Shown: in pieces, positions 28,077-38,735 of the stretch
How positions within the stretch are numbered: the stretch's first letter is position 1
How the letters are laid out: every line of letters begins with the position of its first letter
Assembly (NCBI GenBank): GCA_963837345.1
Contig: CAWIMX010000001.1
Location: 2,790,001-2,854,000 of the forward strand
Reading direction: 5' to 3'
Length of the DNA: 64,000 nt
DNA from: CAWIMX01 sp963837345
GTDB taxonomy: Bacteria; Acidobacteriota; Vicinamibacteria; Vicinamibacterales; CAVVIG01
Notes under the pieces: generated by a model
Database searches by the model: none
What the model saw: the letters and a program-made list of their open reading frames with translations, nothing else
Told to the model about the DNA's origin: nothing
Translations under genes and position numbers: made by a program

Positions 28077-28202
28077 GCTGGCCGATCATACCGCGCGCAT
28101 GGCGAGCCAGGCGATTGCAGCCGTTTCGAGCGGCAGGCGGATGAGCGTGCCCGAGGGGCGGGTGGCGGGCATCGGGCGTCAGGCGGAGCCGGGCCGCAGG
28201 GG

Positions 28203-28640
28203 TCAGTGCCGTCGTTCCAGGATTTCCTTCAGCCGCGCCTGGTCGCGCGGCACCTGCTTGCGCGCGGCGCGGCGGATCAAGATCGCCAGCAGCTTGCCGA
28301 TGCCGCGGCCTTCGAGCACCAGTTCGGTGGTGACCCGCGATCGCCGGCCGTTGTCGAGCGGTTCGACGATGACCGTGACGATGGGCCGAATCGGGCCGTG
28401 CAGGCCGCGGCCTCTGATGCGTCGCGGCGGGTTGTACTCGACGATCTCGGTTTCGAATTCCCTGGCGCCGCCGGGCACGCGGCGGGTTTCGAAATTGCGC
28501 GTGCCGAGGCGCGTCGGGCCCGGCGGCTCCTTGCGTGCCGAGATGATGGCCGCCTGCCACTCGCCGTGGCGATCGAGCTCGTCGATGTAGGCGAACACTT
28601 CCGCCGGTGGCCGGTTGATCTCGATGCTGGAGCGAATCAC
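28203..28640 (-). CDS. SRPBCC family protein (polyketide cyclase/START-like)
   Basis: A 145-residue protein with the SRPBCC helix-grip fold pattern: SIEINRPPAEVFAYIDELD at the start, FETEIVEYNPPRRIRGRGLH in the middle and a long C-terminal helix. Such proteins bind small hydrophobic ligands. The start is GTG 28640 with no clear ribosome site. A second SRPBCC gene is at 42218-42658. The 125-base gap downstream to DUF2277 shows nothing recognisable. Confidence 0.82.
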   Translation of the reverse strand: MIRSSIEINRPPAEVFAYIDELDRHGEWQAAIISARKEPPGPTRLGTRNFETRRVPGGAREFETEIVEYNPPRRIRGRGLHGPIRPIVTVIVEPLDNGRRSRVTTELVLEGRGIGKLLAILIRRAARKQVPRDQARLKEILERRH

Positions 28641-28690
28641 GGGGTGCTATCGCCGGGTTGGTCCCTTCTGAAGACTCTACCACCAGCCGG

Positions 28691-29146
28691 TCACGTCGGC
28701 ATCGTCATCGCCACCCACCAGAGGGCCGCGATCCAGGCAAGCTGGAGCGGCAGGCGCAGCACGAGCGGCGTGGCCACTCGGCCGGCCACCGGCAGCCGCG
28801 CGCGCGCCGCGAATACGTTGGCCGGGAACATCGCCACCAGCAGGACGAGGAGCCCGTACGCGGCGGCTCGCGCGGACGCCGGCACGAGCAGGCCCGCGGC
28901 GCCGACGAATTCCGCGACGCCTGTCAGCGTCACGAGCCACGCCGGCCGCGGGAACTGCGGCGGGACCATCCGCACGAGGTCGGGGCGCGAGCGCGGCAGG
29001 AAGTGGGCGAGCCCCGTGACCACGAACATCACGGCCAGCGCGAAGCGCAGCGCTCCCGCCCAGGTGGACGCTCCGAGGATCAGCCCCGCCAGGCCGAGCG
29101 CCCGGAAGACGAGCCAGGCCGCGGTCATCACGACGAGCGGAATCAT
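28691..29146 (-). CDS. DoxX family membrane protein
   Basis: A 151-residue protein with about four membrane helices. The DoxX pattern is seen in FALAVMFVVTGLAHFLP and LTGVAEFVGAAGLLVP. DoxX-like proteins are associated with thiosulfate or quinone-linked redox chemistry, but most members are unassigned. The ATG at 29146 overlaps the stop of the VOC gene (ATGA); the upstream extension of this frame is a shadow of that gene. Confidence 0.82.
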   Translation of the reverse strand: MIPLVVMTAAWLVFRALGLAGLILGASTWAGALRFALAVMFVVTGLAHFLPRSRPDLVRMVPPQFPRPAWLVTLTGVAEFVGAAGLLVPASARAAAYGLLVLLVAMFPANVFAARARLPVAGRVATPLVLRLPLQLAWIAALWWVAMTMPT

Positions 29147-29532
29147 CGGCGGGGCCGTCGGTCGAACGTCGCAATCTGCCAGACGTTGCCCCACGCGTCC
29201 TTGACCATCGCGCGCCGGTCGCCGTACGGCATGTCGGCCGGCGGCTCGACCGACTCGGCGCCCGCGGCGAGCGCACGACGATACACGCGATCGGCATCGT
29301 CCACATAGACGTACAGGCACGCCGGCATCGGCGGCCGAGCGTCCGTGCCGCTCACCATGACGATCGAGTCGCCGATGGTGATTTCCGACGGCGACGTCGC
29401 GCGATACGCGCCGGTCGCGGCGAACGTCTCCCTGAGAAACGTGACGAGACGTCTGGGATCGTCGACGAAGAGGCGCGGCGTCACGGCATGCCAGCCGTCA
29501 GGAGTCGATCGCGTGCGTTTCGGACGTGGCAT
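29143..29532 (-). CDS. VOC (glyoxalase/bleomycin resistance) superfamily protein
   Basis: A 129-residue metal-binding-type beta-alpha-beta protein. The pattern TPRLFVDDPRRLVTFLRETF, then YVYVDDADRVYRRALAAGA and the closing DAWGNVWQIATF is typical of PhnB-like VOC proteins. The usual C-terminal Glu ligand is not obvious, so metal binding is uncertain. The ATG at 29532 was chosen because a longer frame adds unrelated residues. It is coupled to the DoxX gene. Confidence 0.82.
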   Translation of the reverse strand: MPRPKRTRSTPDGWHAVTPRLFVDDPRRLVTFLRETFAATGAYRATSPSEITIGDSIVMVSGTDARPPMPACLYVYVDDADRVYRRALAAGAESVEPPADMPYGDRRAMVKDAWGNVWQIATFDRRPRR

Positions 29533-29563
29533 GGGAGTCCGGACAATATAGACCAGGCCCCGC

Positions 29564-30271
29564 TCAGGGGCGACGACGGGCGCGATCGGCCATGAACCGA
29601 TCGAGGTCTTCATCGAGGCGCCGCGGGGCATCGTCGGGGCTCGTCAGGTGGAAGAGGCCGTCGGCGGGCGGGTCGAGGCGCTGCAGCAGGAACTCTTCGC
29701 CCCCGCGCTGGGCGAGCACGAGATACTCGCCGTCGGCCAGGGCGACGCGCCCGGCCGTTTCGCCGTCGTGCAGAATCCAGTCACCGACGGGCTCGCCGGT
29801 CCGGTTGGCGAGAAAGGTCTCCCACTCGTGCGGCAGGGGCTCGAGCGCCTTGCGCCCTTCGGGGGCGCGTCGCGGGTCGGCCAGGAGGGTGGCGGTGCCC
29901 GGCGCGTCCCATGTGTCGAAAGCCACGGCTTTCGCGCCCGGAATCACGACAATGTCGAAGATATGGCCCCCGACGCAGTCGAGGAACGCGCGGTAGCGGA
30001 TGCCCGCCGCATCGAAGCGCACCTCGGCGAGACGGAATTCGTCGGTGCAGGGAAATGTCGGCACGTCACCCCAGCCGAGGGTGCCGCGGCGGATGCAGTA
30101 GAGGTCGATCTCGCTCCAGGACGGCGGCAGGCGCTGCACTTTCGTGACCGCGGCCACCTGCGCGTCGAACGACGGACGCACCTCGTCGGGAAGGACCGCG
30201 CGCACGGCCGCGAACAGCCGCTGTTCGAGCGGGGTGTACCGCTTCCAAAGCAGGCGCACGCGGTTGAACAT
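29564..30271 (-). CDS. Hypothetical protein
   Basis: A 235-residue soluble protein with no domain I recognise. It begins MFNRVRLLWKRYTPLEQRLF; the middle has LPPSWSEIDLYCIRRGTLGW and a beta-rich part, and the end is acidic and helical (DDAPRRLDEDLDRFMADRA). The composition resembles small cytoplasmic proteins of the SMI1/SUKH type, but the motif is not clear enough to assign. A strong AAGGAGG site precedes the ATG. It follows pbpC by 21 bases on the same strand and is probably in the same transcript. Confidence 0.62.
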   Translation of the reverse strand: MFNRVRLLWKRYTPLEQRLFAAVRAVLPDEVRPSFDAQVAAVTKVQRLPPSWSEIDLYCIRRGTLGWGDVPTFPCTDEFRLAEVRFDAAGIRYRAFLDCVGGHIFDIVVIPGAKAVAFDTWDAPGTATLLADPRRAPEGRKALEPLPHEWETFLANRTGEPVGDWILHDGETAGRVALADGEYLVLAQRGGEEFLLQRLDPPADGLFHLTSPDDAPRRLDEDLDRFMADRARRRP

Positions 30272-30292
30272 CGGCCTCCTTCCAATCGCCGC

Positions 30293-32672
30293 CTACCGCA
30301 CGGTCACCACGGCCTCGGCCGCCTGGTTCCGCTCGTCGCGCGCGACGATGTGGTGTTCGCCGGCGACGAGCATCCAGTCTATCGCCGCATCGGCGTTTGC
30401 GGATCCCACGGCGCGCCCGTCCACGCTCCACGCCGTCGGTCCGCCGGCCGCGGCCACCGCGCGCAGAGGCACCGTCTGGAATTCGCGCCTGAGCGTCGGA
30501 TCGATCAGGTACGTCGCGCCGTCGGGTGGGCTGACGATGGTCAGCGGCGCGCGGACCCGATTCGCATTAGCGTCGCCGGCTCGCGCTCGCGGATCGCGCG
30601 AGGCGACCAGGCGATCCGACGCGACGGCGGCCCGGCCGTCGTCCTCGAGGCCCTGCTCGCGGGCCCACTGGCGGAACTCCGGCGGCCAGAACGTCAGCAG
30701 GCCCTCGTCGCCGAGATGGTGCCAGCTGCAGGGCAGGAGCGTCGCGCCGGCGGGCACCCATTCACGGACGCGCACGGGACACCAGTCGTTCGCGGCCAGG
30801 CCCGAGAGGGCGCAGACCTCGCGCTCGACGGTATCGGCCGGCGGAGCGAGGATCGGCGTCTGCGAGAACACGCTCGACGATCCGCCGAGCCGGCGCTCGG
30901 CGGCCAGCATGACCGCGTGGAAGATCGGCGCGGCGCCGGTGACGCCGCTCGAGCTGCGCAGGGGCGTCCGATCGAAGTTGCCGACCCACACGCCGACCGT
31001 GACCCGCCGCGAGTAGCCGATGGTCCAGTTGTCGTGATATGCCTGCGAGGTGCCCGTCTTCACGGCCACCGGGAACGGCAGCTCGAGGCTGCCGCCGCGG
31101 CCGAAGATGAATTCACGCGCGTCGGGATCCGACAGGATGTCGGTAATCCAGAACGCCGTGCGCGGCGATACGAGCCGCCGTGTCGGGGCCGCGCTCGCCG
31201 ACGGCCGGAGAAGAAAGCTCGGCGCGATCCACTCGCCGCCGCGTGCGAACGCCGCGTAGGCGGCGACCAGCTCATCGAGTTGGACCTCGGCGTTGCCGAG
31301 CGTCACGCCGAGGCCATAGTACCGACGCCGTCTTGTCGAGGCTCGTCACGCCTGCCCGGCCGAGGAGCCGCAGCAGGGCCGGCACCCCGACGTCGGAGGC
31401 GAGCGCCACCGCCGGCACGTTTTCCAATCCGGCGAGCGCCCGCCGGGCCAGCAGCGGCCCGCGATACCGTCCGTCGTAATTGCGCGGGCTGTACACGACG
31501 CCGGGCTCCGCCGTCGGGAAACTGGACGGCACGTCGGGCAGCACGCTCGCCGGCGTGAAGCCCTGCTCGAACGCCAGCGCATAGGTGAACGGCTTCAGCG
31601 CCGACCCCGGCTGCCGCGGCGTCGTGGGACCGTTGATCGTGCCGCCGCTCGACGCGTCCGAGTAGTCGCCGGATCCCTCCCAGGCCAGCCACTCGCCGCG
31701 CTCGTTGTCGAGCACGACCACGGCCACGTTGCTGGCGCCGTGCCTCCGCAGCTGGTCGCGCTGGCTGCGGATGATTCCTGCGACGTCGGCCTGGAGGGAA
31801 GCGTCGAGCGTGGTCTCGATGCGCGCCGGCCGTGGTTCACTCGCGGCGCCGAGCACCATCTCGACGAAGTGGGGCGCTGCGAATGGCGACGCCGCCGGTA
31901 CGAAGGCAAGCCGCTCGGCGAGCGCCTCGCGCGCCTGCTCGCTCGTGAGCGAGCCGGCCGCCTGCATCCGCCGCAGCACGGCGCGCTGGCGCCGCACCGC
32001 CCGATCGCGGTGGCGATACGGATCGAAGGCCGAGGGGCGCTGGGGCAGGCCCGCCAGCAATGCCGCCTGCGCGGGCGTGACCAGGGCTGCCGGCACGCCG
32101 AGATAGCCGCGGCTCGCCCGCTCGACGCCGACGTACTGGTTGCCGTACTCGGCGAGGTTCAGATACATCGCCAGCACCTCGCCTTTGGTGAACCGATGCT
32201 CCAGACGGAGCGCGACGACGGCCTCATGGAGCTTGGCGCCGACGCCGCGGCGCCGTCCCGGCGATCGGCGGTTGAGGAGCAGCTTGGCCGCCTGCTGCGA
32301 GATCGTGGAGCCGCCTTCGACGACGCGGCCTGCCAGCAGGTCGGTCTTCATCGCGCGCAGGATCGCGATGGGGTCGATGCCGGGATGCCACCAGAAACGC
32401 CGGTCCTCGGCCGCCACGGTAGCCGCCACGAGCGCGGGCGACAGGTTCTCGGCGGTGAGGCGCACCGCGCGCGCATCGAGGCTGGACAGGGCCTCGTAGA
32501 GCGGGACCCCGTTTCTGTCCACGACGACGGTCGTTGGATTGGGCGGTTCGTCGAGCAGGCCCGCAGGCAGCGGCCCGATGCGCAGCCACGCGACGCCCAG
32601 GACGAGGGCCGCGGCACCCGCGAGACCGGCACGGGCCGCGCGACGAGCGTCCACATGGATGAGGATCGACAT
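30293..32672 (-). CDS. pbpC: Penicillin-binding protein 1C, frameshifted
   Basis: Two frames make one class A PBP of about 792 residues (E. coli PBP1C 770). The first has an N-terminal anchor, the glycosyltransferase domain (EDRRFWWHPGID, GGSTISQQAAKLLL) and the transpeptidase nucleophile in GSALKPF. The second has the KTGTS box and the PBP1C C-terminal domain with CSWHHL. The frame breaks at 31322, where one extra G stands between a TCG codon and TACTATGGC (expected Tyr-Tyr-Gly-Leu-Gly). It follows the alpha-2-macroglobulin gene by two bases. This pair is a known arrangement in which the macroglobulin is thought to trap peptidases during wall repair. Confidence 0.9.
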
Positions 32673-32674
32673 GA

Positions 32675-35600
32675 TTACCGCCCCACCGTGATCACATCCG
32701 TGGCCGTTCGACCGAACACGTCAGGCTCGTACATTTCCTCCGCGTGCGCCGGCGCCGTCCGGAACGTGCCCGCCGTCGTCGCCCGGACGACGTAGCTGAA
32801 CTCGTGGAGCCCTTCGCTGAGCCGCGTCGCAAAGAGCAGCACGCGATCGTCGTGACGCTCCACGCGGTCGAACCCGCCGTGCCGCCACCAGTTGCGCCAG
32901 TCGCTCGCATCGCCGCCCGCGTTCGCCTGGCGGTCCTGCGCGGACGCGAGGTCGCGCGCCGTGGTCGCGAACCACGACTCGACCGGCTCGAAGCCCGCCG
33001 GCAGGGGATCGGTCACCGCCACGAACCGCCGCTCTTTCGTGAGCCGGAAGGTCAGCGTGACCCGCACGAGATCGCCGGCGGCGTACTCGATCGCGGGCGG
33101 GCGACTGCCGTTCTCCACAAACGGCTCGTACCGCCGCTCGACGTCGATCCCGGCGTCGAGTCCGCGCTGGTAGAGAACGTCGGCTGCGTACCGCAGGCGA
33201 GCCGAGTAGTACAGGGTCCCGTTCCCTTCTCGCGTGAACGTGAGCGGCAGGTCTGCGCCCGCGCGGCCAGCCGAGAGCACCTGGGCCATCGGCAGGCTCG
33301 TCGCCGACGCCTCGGTCGAGCGGCCGCGGAACTCGCCGCGCGCGAGCTCGCGGGCGCCAAGCGCCACGACGGACCGGAAGTCGGGGACGACCGATTCGTA
33401 GGTGCGGTAGTACCCGACCAGGGCTTCCAGGGCCAGAGCGTTCTCCTGGGTGTTGCCCCAGCGGCCGTCCTTGCGCGCCGCCATCATCCAGCGCACGATC
33501 TCGCGCATGGGCGCGCCGGTCACGCCGCCCTTGACGAGCGAGTTGAGGACGATGGCGGTCGACCGCACGTTGGAGTTCCAGAACCAGAGCAGGTACGGGT
33601 CGGCCAGCTCCTCGACGTGGGCGCTTCCGCCTTCCGGCAGGACGGCGTTCGCCATCCGGCGGCGGAGATCGTCCACGCGATCGCCGGAGGTCTCGCCTTT
33701 CGCCACCAGTGCATCGTGAAGATACGCGAGCGCGAACACCGGCATCCGATCGCGGTACTGGTAGAGCCGCGTGAGGTGCGAGTCCTCGGTGCGGCCGTCT
33801 TCGACGAGCACCTTCACGGCAAAGGCCTGCCAGGCCGTATACGCCGGCCACCAGCCTTCGTCGGCGTCGGGCGGGAGCGCGGCGAGCTCGGCGTCGAGAT
33901 AGGCGTACGCCCGATCGAGGACGCCGCGGTCGACCGAGTAGTTCAGATCGACGGCCGTCTTGAAAACGTGCAGGAGATACGCCGTCAGGTACGGCGACAC
34001 GGTCCAGCACGCGCCGGGCCAGTAGGCGAAGCCGCCGCTCGCACACTGGAACGTCTCGAGCTCCTTGAGCGTCCGTTGCGCGACGGTTCGCATACTCGCG
34101 GGATCCAGGCCCGGGAGCGAGAAGGCATCGCCGAGGTCAGCCGCCAGCACCAGGGCCAGCGAGGTCGATCCCTTCTGTTCCGCGCAGCCGTAGGGATATT
34201 CGACGAGATAGCGGGCGCCTTCCCCCAGGCCCACCATCGCCGTGGACGACACCGCCACGTCGAGGCCGCCGAAACCGGCGACGACGCCTCGAGGAAGCGC
34301 GATTGTTTCGCGCGCGGTGGTGACGGCGCCCGAGGCATCGCCGTACGCGGCCACCGTCTCGGGCGACGCCAGCACTTCGACGGGAATCACGTCCTCGAAC
34401 GCATCGGTCTCGTTGCCGATGGCGGCCCGCATGCGGATCCGGGCGCGTCCGATGGCCCTCGCCGTGCCCGAGAAGCGCACTTCCGCCTGACCGCCGGACG
34501 CGACCGGCACCCGCGCCTCGGTGGCGCCGGTCAGATCGAGCACGCCGGGATCGAGCGACTCCATGGTCACGACCGCCGTGCCGCCGGCCGGCAGCTGGCT
34601 GCCGACCACGGCGCCGAACTCGGCCGTGTCGCCGATCGCCAGGAACCGCGGGAACGTGGACTTGAGCGTCAGCGGCTTGTTGGTCCGGACCTCGGCGTCG
34701 CCGGCGCCGAACCTCGACGCCCGGTCGGCCGCCACGGCCATGACGCGATAGGTCGTGAGCGACTCGGGCAGCGTCACAGCCACGCTGGCGCGGCCGGCGG
34801 CGTCGGTCGTCACGGATCCGATCCAGAACGCGAGCACGCGAAAGTCCTTCCTGAGCGTGCCCGCCCCCGCATCGTCGCCCCCTCCGCCGCCGTCGGTCTC
34901 GCCCTTCGGCGTGAGCACCCGCCGCGACACGATGCGCTGCCGGTTGTCGGCGTTGATCACCTGGAGCGTCTTGCGGACATACACCGAGCCGGCGACGTCG
35001 GGCGCGTGATAGTCGGTGAGCGAGAGCACGCCGTAGTCGACGGCCCAGAGCGTGACCTCGCTCGCCACGCCCTGGCCGTCCGCATCGCCCACCTCCACAC
35101 GCACGGTGGCCTTCGAGGCCGGCCGATATTCCGCCCGATCGGCGGTCACGCGCACGTCCAGGCGCTTGGTCCGATCCTCGACTTTCAGTTCGACGTACCC
35201 CAGCCTGAAGCTCGGCTTGCCTGGATCGCTCGTATCGGCGGCGGACGGCCCCGCATCGGCAGGCGCCGCCGTCGTCCGCCCCTTGACGAGCAGCACCGAC
35301 ACGAAGATGTTGGGGATGTCGTCTTCGGCGATGGGGATGTCGATCGATTGCTGCGTCGAGGTGAGCGCGAAGCGGCGATGGCTGCGAATGCCTTCCCGCT
35401 CGGTGGTCACGAGCGCGGTGGCCTGCTCCCACGGCGACTGGATCATGATGCGCGCCGTCTCGCCGGGCTTGTAGACCTGACGCTCGGGCACGAGGTCGAT
35501 CCGGTTGTGGTCGTAGCGCGCCCAGGCCGTGTAGCCGTCGCCCAGGACGTAGAACGAGGTCCGGGTCACGGCGAAACGGCCCCGCTCGTCCGGACGGCTG

Positions 35601-38581
35601 CGCGCTTCGAGGACGTAGAATCCACCGCGGGCGAACGGCACGTCGAGCGCGACGGGCGCCGCCGCGGTCGTGAGCGTCCAGCGGCCGGCGTCGATCTCGC
35701 GGCGCTGGCTTTCCCACGTGTAGAACCCGTTGCCTTCGGCGCGGCGCACGCTGTTCCATTGCACCTCGGTGAGCGTGACATCCACGGGAACGCCCGGCGC
35801 CGGCGCGCCGTCGAGGGCTACTGCGACCACTTCGGTCTGCAGGCCGTCCTTCTGCGGCACGAAATACGACGGCTTCCTGACGCCGACGTAGAACGGCGCC
35901 GGATGCACCGTGAGGCTCGCCCGGTTCGCGATGTGCTGGCGTGATACGTCCTCGACGTCGCCTTCGAGCGTGTAGACGTACGGAATGCCGGCGTCGCGGC
36001 GGGTGTCGAGCGACAGCGGCAGATCGCCGCTGGCCGAGAGGGCCGTCTCCTCGCGGCGAAGGTCGCCCGTGTCGACGCGCACACCGTCGGGAGACCCCAC
36101 GAACGCCCAGCGCGACGGGTCGAACGTGCGGGTGATGGCCGGCGGCGCTCCGTAGGCCGCCGTCTTCGAGTAGTGCCAGGCCACCGGCCGCGCGCCCATG
36201 GGCGCGCCGAACAGATACCGGCCGGAGACCACGCCCTTCAGTTGATCGCCGGCGACGGCGCTCTCGCCCCCCAGCGAAACGTCCACGCGGAAGTCCGGCC
36301 GCCGGTAGGCCGCGACCAGAAACGATCCGCTCACCATCTTCTCCGGCGGCACGCGGTCGTCGTCCTGCGGGCTGGGCGTGACGCCAGGCCGCCGATCGGC
36401 AGGCGCTTTCGGCTGGGGGCGATCGCGCTCGCGGACGACGCGAAGCGAGTAGTTGCCGAGCGCCCCGTCGTCGGGCAGCGCCATCGTCCACTCGGCGCTG
36501 CTCCACGCCGTGACGCGAACCGTGCGCTCGTCCACGAGCCGGTACTGCGGGTCGCGCACGCTGACGACGACCGGCGTGCCCTCGGGCAGCAGGCGGATGC
36601 CATCGGCGGTGTTCTCCCGCAGAATCGCCTTGAGGTGCGCCTCCTCGCCAAGCCGGTAGACGCCGCGGTCGGTGAACACGCTTCCCCGAAGCAGGGGTTC
36701 GCGCTCGCGCAGGTTGATCCCGGCGCCGAAGTCCCAGGGTGAGATCCCCTCGGTCCAGTCGCTGCCGACATACGCGACGTCGCCGTCCTTCTCGGCCATC
36801 ACCACGAAGGCGAAGTCCCACCAGCGGTCCGGATCGCGCAGCGGCGTGTCGGGCGCCACCGCGACGCCATCGGCGTCCGTCGTCCCGCGCCAGAACGTGT
36901 CGTTGTCGCGGCGGACGATGGAGACCGTGGCGCCGGCGACCGGTTCGCCGGTGTCGAGACGGGTCACGAAGACGAGCGTGTTCCTGGGGCTGTCCTTCAC
37001 CGTGATGCCGAGGTTCGTGACCTGGATGAGCGAGGCGCGTGTGCGCGGGTTGCCGACGTCGAAACTCCGCGTGCGCGGCACGAGCTCGCCTTCCCGCACG
37101 GCCGTCCACACCAGACCCGTGCCGGCGGCGCCGAGCGCGCCGGACAAATCGAGGCCGTGCGACTGCACGCGGTCGGCCGTCACCGGCAGGCGGCGCAGGA
37201 CTCCGCCGGCGTCGGGTGCAATCGTGAAAGCGTGGTTCTGCAGTTCGAGCAGCCGCGGCATCAGCTGCGAGGGGGCCAGCGCGACCGCCCACTGCGTGAC
37301 GTCGCGGAGGTTGCGCGCGTAGAAGGGCAGGAGCGGTCCACCGCCCTTTTCCCAGACGCCGTGGCCATCGCCGAAGCTCGTGAACGCCCGCATGTGCCAG
37401 TTGTCCACGATGCCGAGCCACCGGTAGCCCAATGTCTGGCCGTCGGCGGCCTTGAGTGTCGGGGGGAGCATTACCGCGTATCGGCGGTCGGGCGGTTGCG
37501 CGTCGAAGCCGCCGTCCTCGATCGTGAGGTACGAACCGGCGTCCGGCTCATACGGGCGGCGCGCACGCGGGGCCGCGGACTTGGAGACGGGCTGATCCCC
37601 GGCCGTGATGTCGGTGGCGCGAAGGGCGGCCGCGAAATCGGCGACCGCGACGTCGGCGCGCATGGTCAGGGGATTCCACCGATCGGCATCGCACTCCGAA
37701 CTGCAGTAGAAGTCGTCGATGAAGAACGCGCGTTCGGCGTGAATGGTGTAGGTCTGATCCCCCGCGGGCGTCGCCGGCCCTGCCGGCGAGGGCAGCCCGG
37801 CGTCGAGAACCAGTTTGACCCAGCTCTCGGGCGCGACTGTCGTCGTGGCCTCGAGCGCCACGAGATTCGGAGCCGGCGGGAAACGCGTCCGGTCCCAGTC
37901 GTCAATCACCCGGAAGCCGACAGCCGGCCCGCCCGACGCCACGCGGCGTGTGGCGTCCACTTTGGCCGTGAACGCGGCGAACGCCGACGCGTCGAGCGCC
38001 CGCAGGCGCTGCTGCTCTTCAGCGGTGAACGACGGGGCGATCCACTCGTGGCCGTCGATGGACGCCGTGAGGTGGGCCGCGACCTCGTCTCCCCGGACGG
38101 GCTGGTTGAATCGCAGTACCACGACCATGGCGCCCTCGACGGTGCGGCCGCGGCGGTACCAGTTGGTCTGCAGGAGCCGCACGACGGGCGTCACGAACCG
38201 GAACGTGACCGGGGCCGCCAACCCTCGGCCGCTCACCGCCGTCGCGTCCGCATCCACGGTGACTTCGTACGGCGTGGCGTACGGCAGCGGGCGCTTGGGA
38301 TCGGGTGTGAAAATGAGGATCGTCGTGCCCGACCAGCGGAAGCTCCCCGGGATCGCCGGCGCGATGTGGACGAATGGCGCCGTGACCGGATCCGGGATTC
38401 GTCCGAGCGTGACCATCGGCTCCGAGAAGACGATGCGGATCTCGTTGGCCTGGGCGAGCGTGTCGAGCGGTCCCTGCGGCCCTGTGTTGACGATCGCGAG
38501 GGAGGGATTCTGCGCGGAGGCAGCGGCCGCGAGGAGCAGGACTCCGGAAAGAGACAGCGAGAGGAACCTGGCGCGCGTCAT
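32675..38581 (-). CDS. Alpha-2-macroglobulin family protein with thioester
   Basis: A 1968-residue exported protein, longer than E. coli YfhM (about 1650). A signal peptide without a lipobox Cys covers residues 1-23. A series of macroglobulin Ig-like domains follows, with a disordered Pro-rich insert near residue 730. The thioester motif YGCAEQ is intact (Cys1466 to Gln1469). After it comes the alpha/alpha toroid domain and a receptor-binding-like end (YVVRATTAGTFRTAPAHAEE). The known role of bacterial members is to trap foreign peptidases in the periplasm. It lies immediately upstream of pbpC with a two-base gap, the classic pairing. Confidence 0.93.
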   Translation of the reverse strand: MTRARFLSLSLSGVLLLAAAASAQNPSLAIVNTGPQGPLDTLAQANEIRIVFSEPMVTLGRIPDPVTAPFVHIAPAIPGSFRWSGTTILIFTPDPKRPLPYATPYEVTVDADATAVSGRGLAAPVTFRFVTPVVRLLQTNWYRRGRTVEGAMVVVLRFNQPVRGDEVAAHLTASIDGHEWIAPSFTAEEQQRLRALDASAFAAFTAKVDATRRVASGGPAVGFRVIDDWDRTRFPPAPNLVALEATTTVAPESWVKLVLDAGLPSPAGPATPAGDQTYTIHAERAFFIDDFYCSSECDADRWNPLTMRADVAVADFAAALRATDITAGDQPVSKSAAPRARRPYEPDAGSYLTIEDGGFDAQPPDRRYAVMLPPTLKAADGQTLGYRWLGIVDNWHMRAFTSFGDGHGVWEKGGGPLLPFYARNLRDVTQWAVALAPSQLMPRLLELQNHAFTIAPDAGGVLRRLPVTADRVQSHGLDLSGALGAAGTGLVWTAVREGELVPRTRSFDVGNPRTRASLIQVTNLGITVKDSPRNTLVFVTRLDTGEPVAGATVSIVRRDNDTFWRGTTDADGVAVAPDTPLRDPDRWWDFAFVVMAEKDGDVAYVGSDWTEGISPWDFGAGINLREREPLLRGSVFTDRGVYRLGEEAHLKAILRENTADGIRLLPEGTPVVVSVRDPQYRLVDERTVRVTAWSSAEWTMALPDDGALGNYSLRVVRERDRPQPKAPADRRPGVTPSPQDDDRVPPEKMVSGSFLVAAYRRPDFRVDVSLGGESAVAGDQLKGVVSGRYLFGAPMGARPVAWHYSKTAAYGAPPAITRTFDPSRWAFVGSPDGVRVDTGDLRREETALSASGDLPLSLDTRRDAGIPYVYTLEGDVEDVSRQHIANRASLTVHPAPFYVGVRKPSYFVPQKDGLQTEVVAVALDGAPAPGVPVDVTLTEVQWNSVRRAEGNGFYTWESQRREIDAGRWTLTTAAAPVALDVPFARGGFYVLEARSRPDERGRFAVTRTSFYVLGDGYTAWARYDHNRIDLVPERQVYKPGETARIMIQSPWEQATALVTTEREGIRSHRRFALTSTQQSIDIPIAEDDIPNIFVSVLLVKGRTTAAPADAGPSAADTSDPGKPSFRLGYVELKVEDRTKRLDVRVTADRAEYRPASKATVRVEVGDADGQGVASEVTLWAVDYGVLSLTDYHAPDVAGSVYVRKTLQVINADNRQRIVSRRVLTPKGETDGGGGGDDAGAGTLRKDFRVLAFWIGSVTTDAAGRASVAVTLPESLTTYRVMAVAADRASRFGAGDAEVRTNKPLTLKSTFPRFLAIGDTAEFGAVVGSQLPAGGTAVVTMESLDPGVLDLTGATEARVPVASGGQAEVRFSGTARAIGRARIRMRAAIGNETDAFEDVIPVEVLASPETVAAYGDASGAVTTARETIALPRGVVAGFGGLDVAVSSTAMVGLGEGARYLVEYPYGCAEQKGSTSLALVLAADLGDAFSLPGLDPASMRTVAQRTLKELETFQCASGGFAYWPGACWTVSPYLTAYLLHVFKTAVDLNYSVDRGVLDRAYAYLDAELAALPPDADEGWWPAYTAWQAFAVKVLVEDGRTEDSHLTRLYQYRDRMPVFALAYLHDALVAKGETSGDRVDDLRRRMANAVLPEGGSAHVEELADPYLLWFWNSNVRSTAIVLNSLVKGGVTGAPMREIVRWMMAARKDGRWGNTQENALALEALVGYYRTYESVVPDFRSVVALGARELARGEFRGRSTEASATSLPMAQVLSAGRAGADLPLTFTREGNGTLYYSARLRYAADVLYQRGLDAGIDVERRYEPFVENGSRPPAIEYAAGDLVRVTLTFRLTKERRFVAVTDPLPAGFEPVESWFATTARDLASAQDRQANAGGDASDWRNWWRHGGFDRVERHDDRVLLFATRLSEGLHEFSYVVRATTAGTFRTAPAHAEEMYEPDVFGRTATDVITVGR

Positions 38582-38735
38582 AGCGACCCTCGGCTCGGGG
38601 GAGCGACAGGCTGGCTATCACGTTGGACACCGACGAACCTGAAACGGCTCGACGGGCAGAAGTTACAGCCCGCTCTGTCATTTTCGGCCGGTGCGCTCCC
38701 AAACTTTGCGGCGCCGGTATAACGTGTGCCAGCCC

